This document shows, in pieces, positions 1 to 11,422 of a DNA stretch of 64,000 nt (its first letter is position 1; each line of letters begins with the position of its first letter). This stretch comes from Piper betle (Eukaryota > Streptophyta > Magnoliopsida > Piperales > Piperaceae). The translations under genes and the position numbers were made by a program. Location of the stretch: the NCBI GenBank assembly GCA_033002965.1, contig JAURVB010013895.1:1-64000 (forward strand), given 5' to 3'. The notes under the pieces are model-generated. The model did no database searches. It was not told the origin of the DNA and saw nothing but the letters and a program-made list of their open reading frames with translations.

Positions 1-345
1 AACACATATAAAATTATCGATAAATCTTATTATTGACTATTAATATAAATTCTAAAAAATAATTTTACTATAATAAAAGAACAAAAACCAATTTTAACTA
101 AAATGAGTCTGCTACCTGCAAAAAACTCTGTCACAACAATTTAATTGTCTATCATGACTTAATTAACTAAAATCGTAAGGTTAACAAATTATGCATGTTA
201 TGACTTATATAGGAGATAGACCATCAAAAATATGGATAAGATAGTCAAAAGATTTATAGTTAATTACCAAAATAAAAATACATATATAAATATATCATAC
301 TTATAATTGGGTTCCTACATGATCCGGCATCTATCAATAAGCCCA
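1..345. other. AT-rich intergenic sequence, no feature seen
   Basis: AT-rich DNA with short runs of A or T and no open frame of note. No repeat shared with the rest of the window was recognised here. Confidence 0.5.
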
Positions 346-1660
346 TGCTTAAAACCCGTCACTCGAGTTAGAGTTTTACATTAGCGAACCAGTCGGTTCA
401 ATCGTCGGTTCGAGTCGAGTCAGTTTCATAAATCGCGTGCTAAAATAAGGCTAGCCATGACTTATGAGCGATGAGGGTCGAGTGTACTTTAGTATATGAT
501 GATAACATCAGAAAGATGATAAGAAATGAGTAATAAGAGTATATGAAAGTATGCAGTATGTTTTTTTATATATTTGATCTTAAAATTATTTTTAGGTTGA
601 ATAACTCATTAGGATACGTTATAGGGTAGTTTGGGTGGGTTATTAATTATAGAACATATTATTGTTGTGTTATAGTGTGTATTATATTTTATGAGATTTT
701 TCCCTCTTTTTTTGAATTTTTTAAGGATTTATTAAGAGTTAGTTATTATTTTTGACTGAATCGGATACGAGTCAACTTTTATTTACGATATCACCACTGA
801 CCCATTTCCTCCCCCCACTCCTCTCCCTTCCCTCCCCCAAACCTCGATGCCGCCCTCCTTCTCCGTTGTCGATGCTCCGGCTGCCACACCGCCGATCAAA
901 GCCGCCGGTCACAGCCAGAACATTGCCGACCATCCTCTCCACCGTCCAGCTGTCGCCTGGCCTCCATGACGAGACGAAGCAGCCACCACTATACCATGCT
1001 CCTATTGCCGACCCTCCTGCCACCTTCCCCAACCGGACCGGAGCCCAACACAGCCCATCTCGGCTAGATCCTCGTCACCCCACCACCAACCGCCCCTATT
1101 TTTCCTTTTTCTGCGAGCCGCCACCTTTGCAAACCTTGTCAACATCGTAGATGCGTTGGACTCGCTGAGCCAGTACCAACAATATCCCATACCATCGCCA
1201 TCCCGCCAATAGCCATCGCCAAACTCATCCAATCAAACCTGATTGAACTTTAGCGCACCGCCGAGCGCTAAATTCGAGTTTGAGACATGCGACGAAACCT
1301 AGCCATTGACAATTGTTGACAATGAGTGGTATAACTACCTCCAATTTAATTATTTAAAATTGATAATTATTAGCACAACATGCTAGGATTGATTGTTTGA
1401 CATGATGAATGTCTGACAGTGGATGAAGTGATATTTGTATGATTTGAGTTATGCTTAATGAATGCTAATTATCTAATTAAGTAAATTAAATTTGAGCATG
1501 CTAGTTGACTGCAATGTAATTTAGAAAAATATAATAAAATTGATGTGAATAGGATGAGCTAGGGATATTTTTATTGTGATGAAGATTGTTGATTGTTTGA
1601 TGGGTGATGAGTGTATTGTGAGTATGATAGTTGATAGACTATTTTGTTAATTTTTAATCT
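346..1660 (+). mobile_element. Truncated LTR of the ~2.9-kb LTR family (copy A)
   Basis: The left edge reads like the LTR start seen elsewhere (TG, then AAAACCC and CTCGAGT-type bases). The landmarks then follow in the family order: the GTCGGTTCGA segment, the ATGATGATAACATCA segment, a GC-rich stretch at 780-1240, then TAGCACAACATGCTAGG near 1370 and AAATTGATGTGAATAGGATG near 1535. Homology stops near 1660, where a hAT-like fragment begins, so the downstream half of the LTR (promoter and R/U5 side) is missing. It is closer to the diverged copy at 56850-59744 than to the copies in the 21-38 kb nest. The proline- and arginine-rich frames in its GC-rich part are not treated as genes. Confidence 0.7.
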
Positions 1661-1679
1661 CTATATTTTATGTTTTCTC

Positions 1680-1936
1680 CAAAATGAGAAAGAGCTAGTT
1701 TCGAGCTCATAAACAAATTGGTTTCAACTGGTTTTGAGCTCTCTAAAATTTAACAGTTTAACTGTATTCGAGCTCGAATCAAGCTTTAACAGTATCAGAA
1801 ATATTTAAGTCGATTTCGAGCATATATATGCTCGAACTCGTTCAATCTCTAGTCGAGTTCAAATGAACTTCAAGTTATTCGAGTCGAGTTCGAGCACAAA
1901 AAGAGCTCGGCTCGCCCACTCGTTTAGCAGCCCTAC
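1680..1936. mobile_element. Right-end fragment of a hAT-like TIR element
   Basis: This stretch is rich in GAGCTCGA and CGAGTCGAGT motifs. It ends in CTCGTTTAGCAGCCCTA, which matches the right terminus of the complete element at 60462-61983 (CTCGTTTAAGAGCCCTA). Several blocks line up with 61735-61983, including the TTTAACAGTTTAACTG and TTTCGAGCATATATATG segments. The left half is absent, so this is a truncated copy abutting the truncated LTR. Confidence 0.6.
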
Positions 1937-2141
1937 CTATCCGCTTTGCCTTCCTCGGTCCTAATATTATAATTTTCCTCCCTTCCGTTCTTGAAGTAAA
2001 TCTCATTTTTTATGTAATGTGTTAGAAATTATTAATTAATTAATTTAACCAAAGTTGTACCTCTTCTAAAGGTTATAACTTTCTGATTAATGATCATCAA
2101 CCAAAAAATATTTCCATTCATTCTAGTAACTGCCGCCACTT

Positions 2142-2142
<1 letters not shown>

Positions 2143-2180
<38 letters not shown>
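2143..2180. repeat. (TA)n microsatellite
   Basis: An uninterrupted TA tract of about 38 bp that directly abuts the GC-rich element starting at 2181. The same arrangement, a TA tract against the same kind of GC-rich element, recurs at 60860-60925. Confidence 0.95.
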
Positions 2181-2183
<3 letters not shown>

Positions 2184-3320
2184 CGGTGCTGGTATGCGCT
2201 GCCCCATATTTGTAGCGCACCAGCTCTACCCTTTATGGGCCATTGGATCTAATCCAACGGCCCATAATCCCCCCATCCCACCCCCACCCCACCCGACCCA
2301 ATCCAACGACCCATAATCCCCCCATCCCACCCCCACCCCACCCCACCCCACCCACCCCCCACCCCCTATGCCTCCACCCTGGCACCATAGGCTGGCCGGC
2401 ATGGCCGCGGCCCGCCCGTCCTCCCACTTGGCCGTGGCCCCGAGCCGCCCCTCGGCCATGGCCCCCCACCCCCCGCCCCCAACCGCGGCCGCTGCCTGCC
2501 CCCACCCAGGACCACCCCCCACCCACCCACGGCTACCCCCCGCCCCACCCACGGCTGCTGCCCGCCCCACCCACGGCTGCTGCCCGCCCCCACCCCGCCT
2601 ACGGCCACCCCTCGCCCCCCACCCACCACTGCCCCCACCCGCTGCTGGCCCTGACCCAGCTGCCGCCCCATGCCACCACCACCCCCCACACGGCTCCCTG
2701 TTGTTGCCAGCCCCGACCCAGCCGCCGCCCCATGCCACCACCCCAGCCACCGCCCCCACCACCACAGCCCCCACCATTCGCAGCCGTGGACGAGTACGAC
2801 TCGAGTAAAAAAAACTAGACTTGGTATCGACTCAAATCAAGTAAATAAAAAATTGACCTGGTATCGACTTTAATTAAGTCAATAAATAATTAACTCGGAA
2901 TCGACTCAGAGTTAAATAAATAAAACATTGACTCAGTATCAACTCGAGGCAAGTTAATAAAAAATTGACTTGGTATCAACTCGAGTCAAGTTAATAAATA
3001 ATTGACCCGGTATCGACTCAAGTCAAGTTAATAAAAAAATTGACTAGGTATCGACTCGAGTCAAATTAATAAATAATTGACTTGGTATCGACTTGAGTCA
3101 AGCCAATAAAAAATTGACTCGGTCCAGAGTCGAGTCAATAAAATCTTGACTCAGTCCCGAGTCGAGTTAATATTATGAAATAATGCATTCTAACTCGGTA
3201 AATGGTTGAAAACTTATTTTTGGGGGGAGGTGGTAGAGTAGTTTGGGTGTGTGCTCCGGGCCATTGGTTCTAGATCCAACGGCCTGGAAAAGATGAGTTG
3301 CCTATGCGCTGCATAAACTA
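2181..3320. mobile_element. GC-rich element with terminal hairpins, adjacent to a TA microsatellite
   Basis: The left end holds two palindromes. The first pairs TGCGCTGC (2195-2202) with GTAGCGCA (2212-2219). The second, at 2233-2267, pairs GGGCCATTGGAT with ATCCAACGGCCC. The right end again has GGGCCATTGG...ATCCAACGGCC (3258-3285), followed by a single TGCGCTGC (3305-3312). Between them lie a C-rich low-complexity stretch (about 2270-2800) and a 38-bp tandem array. The same two motifs flank the GC-rich element at 60926-61542, so this looks like a family. No protein is encoded: the long frames here are low-complexity Pro/Ala/His or Gly/Trp on both strands. The right boundary is approximate and no target duplication was seen. 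Confidence 0.55.
2817..3172. repeat. Tandem array of ~38-bp units
   Basis: About nine degenerate units, each with the core GACTTGGTATCGACTCGAGT followed by CAAGTTAATAAATAATT. The first units are adjacent to the C-rich stretch. The last two lose the TATCGACT part and read GACTCGGTCC-type instead. The array lies wholly inside the hairpin-ended element. Confidence 0.85.
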
Positions 3321-3325
3321 TATGG

Positions 3326-5110
3326 TAGAACAAAAAGTTTGAAATTATGTTCTCATACTCGAAGGCACTTTCGGTCTTCGGTTTGACATGTGAAAAATTA
3401 ATGACTTTAGATTCATGGTTTTACTACAACCTTACAACGAGAGAAAATTTTCTATTGGATAAACTACAAGGTAAGTAATTTATATGTTACTTTCTAATTC
3501 AGGTTAAATATGTTTAATGGTAGTAATCTGAATCCGATTATTTTGTTATATTAGTCATTTTGGGGAGTGTTTTCATCAAAATAATGAAGAAAGCATGGAT
3601 CTTTTATGTGTTTGACGTCGGTTTGCATTTGTTCTTATTGTGCAATAGATTTTTATATTTCTTGGTAGCACCAATGTGAATGCATTGTTATTATTGAACT
3701 TTTTAAAGCTCTATTATGTATTTTGAAGTTGTAGTTGGTCTATGGTGAGATCAAATGTGTTTTTGATGATTTCTATAAACACTTCGGTCTGAGATTTAAG
3801 GAAAAGAAAAAAAGTAAATGTACCGGGTATCCGGCTATTTAACATGTAAACAGGTTTAAATGATCCGGTCTGAGTTTTGCTTAACACAAATCGTTGGGTT
3901 TGAGTTTATCCCGCTCAAAGATACGTTTGGTTTTGTGTCTAGATAGATGTCAGCCATCCACGACTTACACCATCTAAATTTTAATTTTATGCATAAAACC
4001 TTATTAAAAAATGAGATAGACGTATTAATTTAATATTTTATATATAAAATATGATTGACTTTAAAGATATATCTTATTTTAATAAAAAGATAAATTATAA
4101 TTATTTAATTTTTTATTATATTTTTTTCAAGACAAATAGACAAATTTTTTTAGTCAAAAGTTAGAAATTGGATTAGTCGAATTCAAACTTGTGACATTTG
4201 ACCCTGAAAGGTACTTTTATTTTTATAAAGAAATTGAGGTTAAAAAGATTCGAACTTGTAACCATCTGCACTCTATCGAAAGTATTTTCATTATATTTTT
4301 TAGATTTTTCTTCCAATTTAATTGACTAATTTTGTACTTATAAGCTTAGGATAGTATTGAATTCCTCTTTTGTTAAGAGGAGTAGATATTGAATTTCGTT
4401 TGGCTATAACTATCCCCAAGTCAATTTAGTTTGAGCCAAAATATAAAAGGAGAATCTTTTATTCTTTTTATTTAGAAGGAATCTTTTATTCTTTCAAAAG
4501 TTTTGGTAGAAAGAAAATTTTATGAGAAATAAAACAAGTTTCAATCATGTGGATCCCTTAAGGAAAGATCTTTGCATATTGTTTCCTACAAAATAAAAGA
4601 GAGAAACCAATTAATTGATGGATTTTATTTTAATTTTTCTTTCCTTGTCATTAACCAAACACAAATTAGGAATTTATCAAAAAAATTTTCTTTTCTTTCT
4701 CAAGAATCTACTTATTTTTCCTTATCCTTTTCCATACAAACCTATGGAAGCATATTTCTACTCGGATTTGGAAGGACAAAAATGTAACCTAGTGTTAGAT
4801 GGATGGGTGTTGAAATGGCCAATCATGTTTAACCTACTCAGATCAGATGAATAGTCACTTAGAGCAGCAAAACATATTATATTCGCCGAAATCTATTGGA
4901 GCATACCAATTCAAGGGTGAATTACCCAATCTTTAGTCATGTCCCATACATGAAAGAAATGGGAAAAGCAAAAAGGTCATACATATTTCATTCAACCACA
5001 AAGATTAATGGTATGGAGAAGAATGGCTCTTCTCTTTTTTTATTTATCTAGTCCTTCATTAATCGGGGCTTAAACCCCAAAAATTAGAAATGCCAAAATA
5101 GGAATAACAC
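3326..5110. other. AT-rich sequence, no gene recognised
   Basis: No convincing reading frame. Part of 4440-5110 has a base composition and short frames reminiscent of plastid DNA, but I could not assign it to a plastid gene. It lies directly left of the recognisable ycf2 fragment and could be part of the same insertion. Confidence 0.4.
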
Positions 5111-5127
5111 TTGATATTATTAGAAAT

Positions 5128-5215
5128 GTCCGGAAAATATGATAGGTATCCTACACCTGAAGTGAATTCTTTCTGGTTAAAGAATCTCTTTCTAGTTGCT
5201 CTGGAACAATTAGGG
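5128..5215 (+). pseudogene. ycf2: Plastid ycf2 fragment in the nucleus (forward piece)
   Basis: The forward frame reads [20 protein letters not shown], then LEQLG. From memory of the family this matches a stretch of the plastid Ycf2 protein with two substitutions. Homology stops at about 5215 and the frame then runs into unrelated sequence. Only about 29 codons are present, so this is a nuclear plastid-derived fragment (NUPT), not a gene. A second piece covering the same and the following ycf2 residues lies in inverted orientation at about 5345-5515, so the insert has been rearranged. Confidence 0.75.
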
Positions 5216-5344
5216 GCTCTCTCTTCAGCCCTATGTCTCTTATACCTAAGAGGTCCTCATCTACTAGCAGGTTTTTCCGTTGAAAAACGGATCATACCAT
5301 TTAGGCAAGCATTTTTGTTCATTCTCATCATGGCACAATCGGAT

Positions 5345-5515
5345 CCGTTTTTCAAGAAAATATTTCTTCTTAGAACGTATTGATTTGACCCCATAAGCGG
5401 GACCACCACCCAATAGTATGTTGCCGCCAGAAGCAGAACCGCATAGTTCTTCTAGAGAATCTCTTAATTACTCCAGAGCAACTAGAAAGAGATTCTTTAA
5501 CCAGAAAGAATATTC
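5345..5515 (-). pseudogene. ycf2: Plastid ycf2 fragment in the nucleus (inverted piece)
   Basis: On the minus strand the DNA runs from the FWLKNLF segment (5512-5467, an inverted copy of 5166-5213) on through sequence corresponding to the Ycf2 stretch with SASGGN and [10 protein letters not shown]. Read at DNA level it matches ycf2, but frameshifts break the reading, so only short pieces are in frame. Left of 5345 a second short inverted match exists: GTTGAAAAACGGATC near 5279 and GATCCGTTTTTCAAG near 5342. Together the two pieces form a head-to-head plastid-derived insert with about 120 bp of unassigned sequence between them. Confidence 0.7.
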
Positions 5516-5590
5516 GGGAAGTCCCTCTAAGGACGACCCCCGTACAATTCTTGCGAGCTGATGACATACAACATGCGAAATTGTTCTTCC

Positions 5591-5938
5591 TCAAAACCTC
5601 ATTTTCCATGTCTTATTATGAAAATGAAATAGAGGTATCAACAAATTCGTCTGATACAGAAACTCCCATTGGGGCCTGCAATCTTGAAGAACAAATTGAT
5701 GAACAACTTCACTGATCACTAATAACAATTGATAAATGTGTACCATCATTTTTGGAGTAAATTTATATTTTACAAATACATGGCCCTCGTCGCCTCGTTG
5801 CGCATGAGAGGATGCATTAACATAACTTGCCTCTAGCACTGAGGTAAACAGACCAGCAATCAGCCACTTTCGTTCTTTCAAATTTGCAGTAGCTGCTCTG
5901 CTTGGAAGACTATGAGAACATCTATATCTGTAAATCAT
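5591..5938 (-). CDS. Unassigned ORF, possible gene fragment
   Basis: A minus-strand frame of 115 codons with a mixed, non-repetitive composition, including the segments SLPSRAATANLKERKWLIAG and LFTSVLEASYVNASSHAQRG. I do not recognise the family. Just upstream in the minus sense is a pyrimidine-rich stretch followed by ATTTACAG at about 5939-5932, which could be a splice acceptor, so this may be an internal exon of a decayed gene. The last third of the frame looks less gene-like. It lies between a plastid insert and an old copia element, and could equally be a captured fragment or a chance frame. Confidence 0.25.
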   Translation of the reverse strand: MIYRYRCSHSLPSRAATANLKERKWLIAGLFTSVLEASYVNASSHAQRGDEGHVFVKYKFTPKMMVHIYQLLLVISEVVHQFVLQDCRPQWEFLYQTNLLIPLFHFHNKTWKMRF

Positions 5939-6405
5939 TAAACTTGCCCAAATAAAAAGAAAAAGTTAAACAAATAGTAAAACCTTTCAAATAGTAGTGC
6001 TTTCATTTTGAGTGTCAAATCCTCAAACAGGATTATTATGTTGAAGATTCTTCTTATTGCCATTAAGAGAATCTAACAAATAATCCATTGAATGCAGCTC
6101 ACCTTTAATGAGCATTACATAGCATCAATTGAACTTCTTCAGAAATAGCATTTTCCCCATTTATATTTATCATAATAATGAAAAGAGCAATTGTTAAACA
6201 TCAAAGACCCTACAAATTTTGACAGGTATGCAAATTTTTTGTTTCGTATCATCATATATGCTCTTCCACCTCTTTTGCCTACTTCCTTTTGTAATTCTCA
6301 ACATGCCAGCAAATATATAAAAAGCAGCACTCATCATTTATAGATAACCTCAAAATCATACAAAAGAACTGTAGGAATTTTATTCTAGCTTTTAGTGGTC
6401 CTCAT
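5939..6405. other. AT-rich sequence, no feature seen
   Basis: No coding signal or shared repeat recognised. This is the left flank of the old copia element. Confidence 0.4.
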
Positions 6406-6668
6406 TGCATAAATAGTTTATATATTATAATTTAAATATATTAATTAGTAGTATAATTAAGGATAACCACTATAGGGTGGTTATTCATGTAACTTCTTGA
6501 TGTGAGAAGTTAAATACGGTGTTTTTTAGGTCCCTGATCTTTCTATTTTTGTCTATCATCACTTTGGAAGTGCAACAAATCAGAAGATCTCAAAAAACCA
6601 ATTAAGAAAATATGTCATGACAGAAAGTTTGTTTGTTTATTGTAAATATATTTATATTTAATTTATAT
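6406..6668 (+). repeat. Left (5') LTR of the old copia element
   Basis: This segment matches 14088-14323 at the other end of the element. Shared blocks are ATAATTAAGGATAACC, GTAACTTCTTGA, CTATCATCACTTTGGAAG and GTAAATATATTT. The two copies differ by many substitutions and small indels, so the insertion is old. The outer boundary (TGCAT) is approximate. A tRNA primer-binding site follows at once at 6670-6681. Confidence 0.7.
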
Positions 6669-6669
6669 T

Positions 6670-6681
6670 TGGTATCAGAGC
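6670..6681 (+). promoter_or_regulatory. Primer-binding site (initiator Met-tRNA) of the old copia element
   Basis: TGGTATCAGAGC, the standard plant retrotransposon primer-binding sequence complementary to the 3' end of initiator Met-tRNA. It lies directly inside the left LTR and fixes the element's orientation as plus strand. Confidence 0.85.
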
Positions 6682-7999
6682 ATTCATCAATCAAATGTTT
6701 CTTATGTAAATTTTTTTTTAGTGAAATTTGTTTCTCCATTTCATACAATTATTCTAATGATTTTGTAATGAAAACCTTTTTGGTTCATTCAATTGATTCG
6801 TATGTTATTTTGTATAAATATAATGTTTATAATGTGTATAACCCAATGTTAATGTCAAATAAAAAAAATTGTTTGCGTGAACGAACCCAACAAAGAAGAT
6901 GCTTTACTTTTTGGCAATTATGCTTTTATTAAGGGTTACATGTTACATTAATGTTCAATAAGGGGTGAAATGCTATTAAATCTTAAGGTCATATTGTTGA
7001 AATTTTTCAATAAAGGGTTGAATAAATTTTAATAATTTAAAATAATGATATTAAATGGGCAGGATTGTTTATTTGTAAATAATTCTTGGACATAACCTTT
7101 AAAACCCATGTTTTCGTTTATTAATGGGTAATTGTAAGTAATTTTTATGTGACTGATTTAGTGAATAAATAAACAACCCAATAAACGAACTATAATGGAT
7201 AGTTCGATAATTATTTATGTGTTTGTCTATATACGTTGTGTTTTATCTATAAATAATCTTATCAATTTTTATAGACAATACATAGTCTGGTCATGGATAT
7301 GAATATTGATCAAACTATTTTTGTTCATATATTTATCTATACACCTACTTAATTATATTTGGATAATAAAGTTAGTATGTTCATAAATTATTTAAGGTGT
7401 TCAAGTGATGTCCAAGTTGTCATATGATGTTCAAAGGCCCGTTCAGACCTAAATGTGAGATGTTCATTAATTATTGTGCATGTGATTGAGTGTTCATATA
7501 TAATTTTTGGGCTATTTGTATCTTCATATATGTCATGCATATGCATGTGAAATGTTTGAACATGATACGAAAGTTTAAATATATTGTATTGATGCTAAGT
7601 AATCAATGTATTTTAAATTAATTGAAGAATAGCTATATCTTTAGTTAAGATAAAATATACATAAAGTGAAATATAAAGCACATATAGATTTTAATACATC
7701 AAATTTTAATTAAACATTGTAATTATGATAATTTTACCCCACATGGAGGTTATTATGATTATTTTATTTAATTAGGGTAAAGTACAAAATATTTATATTT
7801 CTTAATTAGCGCACAGGCATTGAGAGATATTTAATATTTTTTCTAATTACATCGTTGAAATAGTACATAATTCTATTTTGTGTTAAAGTCTTTCCCACAG
7901 GTAGATTTTGATGATATATTAATTCGTTTTAGTATGTTTGCATTAGTAAGCATACAACTATAGTGATGGTATATAATATGCCTCAATATTTGTGATAGT

Positions 8000-8530
8000 A
8001 AACGCAATTATATGTTTCTTGAAGCCGTTTCATCTTTGATAATTTTTTATGATAAATCTGACGTTCCTTGTTTAAGTGATAATCATAATTATAAGGAATG
8101 GAGGGAAAGTTCTTCTTTATTTGAGATACATGGACCGTGACTATGCTCTTTATAAGGATGATCGTCTTATTCCCACTAAATCTAGTACTTAAAGCAAGAA
8201 TTTACTGCACGAACGTTGGGAGTGATCCAATCGCTTGAGCTTGATGTTCATTAAGTTTCGCTTTACAACTAGTATTCGTGAGTTAATTCCTAAATGTGAG
8301 TTTGTCAAGGATTATATGAAGGCTATTGATCAACAATTTAAGACTTCAAACAAATCATTGGCTAATACCCTGATGAAAAAATTGTCATCAATAAAGCTCA
8401 TCGGCATTTGTGGTGTGAGTAAGCACATTATGGAAACAAGAGACATTGTTTCTCAGCTTAAGTCTTTGGAGATTTAGATTTCTGAGTCTTTTTTGGTGCA
8501 TTTTATCCTTAATTCTTTCCCTTCTGAGTA
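8000..8530 (+). pseudogene. 5' part of a decayed copia gag
   Basis: Broken plus-strand frames give copia Gag-type sequence. A stretch around 8235-8475 reads KDYMKAIDQQF, then SNKSLANTLMKKLSSIKLIG and ETRDIVSQLKSLEI, and is followed by SESFLVHFILNSFPSEY. This parallels the [20 protein letters not shown] and [18 protein letters not shown] parts of the young copia Gag at 17069-19357. Stops and frameshifts interrupt it upstream. It ends at 8530 within a Ser-Glu-Tyr triplet, where a solo LTR is inserted, and resumes at 11423. Confidence 0.75.
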
Positions 8531-9077
8531 TGTGCAACACTCAAAATCCGACTCGCTCGCGAACCAAACTGGACCATCACAGGTCCCGAATGGATCTACT
8601 CTTGGCGTCTCAAGATGGAAGATACTGATCACTATGCATGGATGAATGCACGGAACCCTAACATGCTACTACATGGATGATATGACAACTAGTTTACAAA
8701 ACAAAATAATTACAATAAAATCGATGAAAATTCCAAAAATAAAACATACGAAATCTCCCATAAAAGTGTAATTAGGGGCCACCTTGTCAAATCAACATAT
8801 ATAAATTCATAGATCCAAATACATTCATTGCACTATATTTTTCACATACACATTTAATTCGATCACATCAAAAATATTCTCAACATTTGGGTCTCGACCC
8901 ACCTGTTCACTCTATTCACATTTCACTTTTATCATTTGGCTTGCACACTAATATCTATTTCAAATCATAATATCACTATCCATTTCTATTTACCACAATC
9001 TTCATCATAAGTATTTCATTTTTCATAATGAACATAACAAAACAATTAAAAGAGTCAAAACAAACATTCGGTCGATG

Positions 9078-9109
<32 letters not shown>

Positions 9110-11422
9110 AAATTAGGTCACTACTCCTCCATCCAAACTGGCGTATCCAATATTTAATCCTCACCTACATATATATAAAGAAAACATCAGTAACGAGTGT
9201 TACTGGTCCAAAAATATAACTACATAACAAACTGGTAAATGAGAGCTGACTCTCATTTTGAAGAAAACCTTTATATACTTCTCGTGAACACTCCTAAGGG
9301 CATCTACTGAGGAGCCACCAGGCTGCAAACTCGATAGCGTCCCGAACTGATTGATCTGATGCCTCTCTCGGCATTTTCTCATTTTCTTGGTCCCTTGGGA
9401 CTACCAGTATATCCTAAGCCCTCTCATTTCCTCTATAATTCTCCTGGCCTTGAGCACGAAAGCCGAGTACTCTCAAGCAGTCGCCTTTAGTACCCTTCAA
9501 ACCACAAGTCCAGACATACGCTATACTAAACAGTACCTGTAAACCTTCATATTTCTCTGAGTGTGAGGAGCTCAAAATGGGAGTTGTCAGGATCCCTCGG
9601 GAATGGAACAACGCACTCACTAATCCAAAGCCCACTTTGACTGGCACGTGCACCCGTTCATGGTACGTGTGAGTTAGTTTTCCCACCTCTCGTCTCACTG
9701 AAACGTGATAAAACTATATATTGGTCTGGGAAGGAATTTATATAATATGCCCGAAGGCAAATACAATGGATCTTATTTACGAAATCCAACTCGAGGGATC
9801 TCATCCTCAAGGGTTATTAATCTGAGAAATCGAATGATTAAATGAGCCAGATTAAGTGGGATCTAATAAAATGCCACTTAACTCGTCCTGCTAAGTAATA
9901 AAACAATACACAATAGAATAGAGCGTAAAACAGGGGATGAGTCCCAAACAAGATCTAGTAAAAGCACCAATCGTGTCCACGCGCCTAGGCGGCAAGCTCC
10001 TACTCCGTACCTACACATCAAATCTAGAAGCTAACCCCCACTAACTATATGATGCATCAAACATCCTATACATACACTCATCACTACATACACCACATCA
10101 TACATCAATCGCACATAAGTTGTCCTATGCTACGTTGCATTAGATTACGATAATTATTTAGTTTACCTAATTAGTTACTTAACATTCATTTTAATACGCT
10201 TCATTCAAGCAATTCATATTTTTATTTACAATAAAAATATCTAACACACCAATTCATCAATCCTAGCATGTTATACTAGCAATCATCAATTTTAAATAAT
10301 TAAATAGGAGTTAATTATACCTCGCGTTGTCGGACCGCTAGGGTTTGGTTGTGTGTCTCGGGTCTCAAATTCGGCGCTCGTCGGCATCCGAAGTTTGATC
10401 GGGTTTGACTGGATGAGCTCGACGAAAGATCCAGCGAACTCCAGTGAATTTGATTTTCTGGTAGTTTCTGGCAGTTTTATGGCAATTTCCAGTGGTTTTC
10501 TAGTGGCTTTCCAGCACTTTTCTGGCGACTGTTGCTGGCAGTGGCTAAGCGGTGAGATGGTGGTGGTATAAGGTATTGTTGGCACCGGCTCGACGAGCCC
10601 GACACGTCTACAATGTCGACGAGGTCAGTAGAGATGGCGGCTTGCTAGAAATGGGTAGGATGGAGTAAAACATGGGTGGTCAGTGGTGGGGTGACGAGCT
10701 CTGATCAAGATGGGCAGTGATCGACTCAACTCTGGTAGCAAAAGATCATGGGAGGGTCAGTGACAATGTGGCGGCGACTGGATGGTGGCGGCGATGGTTG
10801 CCAGGGGTGAAATAAGTGACAGGAGCATGGCTCCCACACATTGTGGGGGCCATGGGTGCTCGGGGCGACACAATGAAGGCGCGGCAGGGCTCGGCGGTAT
10901 CGATCGGTTGCAAGGTGGTGTTGACATTGGCGAAGGCGACAAGCAAAGGGGCGACATGGAGGGTTTGGGGGAAGAAATGGTTTGGTGTCGATATAGTAAA
11001 TAAAACTTTACTCGAGTCCGACTTAAGTCAAAAATAATAACTAACTCATAATAAATCCTAAAAAAATCCATAAAAATATAATACACACCAAAACATCACA
11101 ATGACATGCTCTATAACTAATAACCCACCCAAACTGCTCTGTATCGCATCGTAATACGTTATTCAGTCTAAAAATAATTTTATGATCTAATACTAAAATA
11201 AATAAATAAAATATGGGTGTGCTCATATATTCTGATAACTCATTCTGCTACTATCTTAGTGACATTATCATCATATACTTGGGCACACATAACTCCTCAT
11301 GGTTCATAACACACGACCAACCTTGGCTTAGTACACGTGTTCTGAAATTGGCTTGACTAAAAATAACAGTCGAACCAACCAGTTTAGACTATAAAACCCT
11401 GACTCGGGTCATGGGTTTTACA
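8531..11422 (-). mobile_element. Solo LTR of the ~2.9-kb family (copy B) inserted in the old copia gag
   Basis: In minus orientation it runs from TGTAAAACCCATGACCC-type bases at 11422 to a diverged GTTGCACA end at 8531. The landmarks match the other copies in order: the GC-rich part at 10340-10980, the TAGGCGGCAAGCTCCTACTC segment near 9985, the GAGGGATCTCATCCTC segment near 9795, and the GTGTTACTGGTCC segment near 9198. No internal region is attached. The flanks join into one copia reading frame (Ser-Glu-Tyr at the junction). GTA is present on both sides, which fits a five-base duplication that lost two bases. Length 2892 bp. It contains a (GT)n tract at about 9079-9109. Confidence 0.85.
9079..9109. 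repeat. (GT)n microsatellite
   Basis: About 15 GT units inside the solo LTR at 8531-11422. The other copies of this LTR lack the tract at this place. Confidence 0.95.

Noticed and set aside
2226..2818. Long overlapping open frames on both strands in the C-rich stretch
   Set aside because: All translate into Pro/His/Ala or Gly/Trp low-complexity sequence from a simple CCCCACC-type repeat; no start context, no family, and open on several frames at once.
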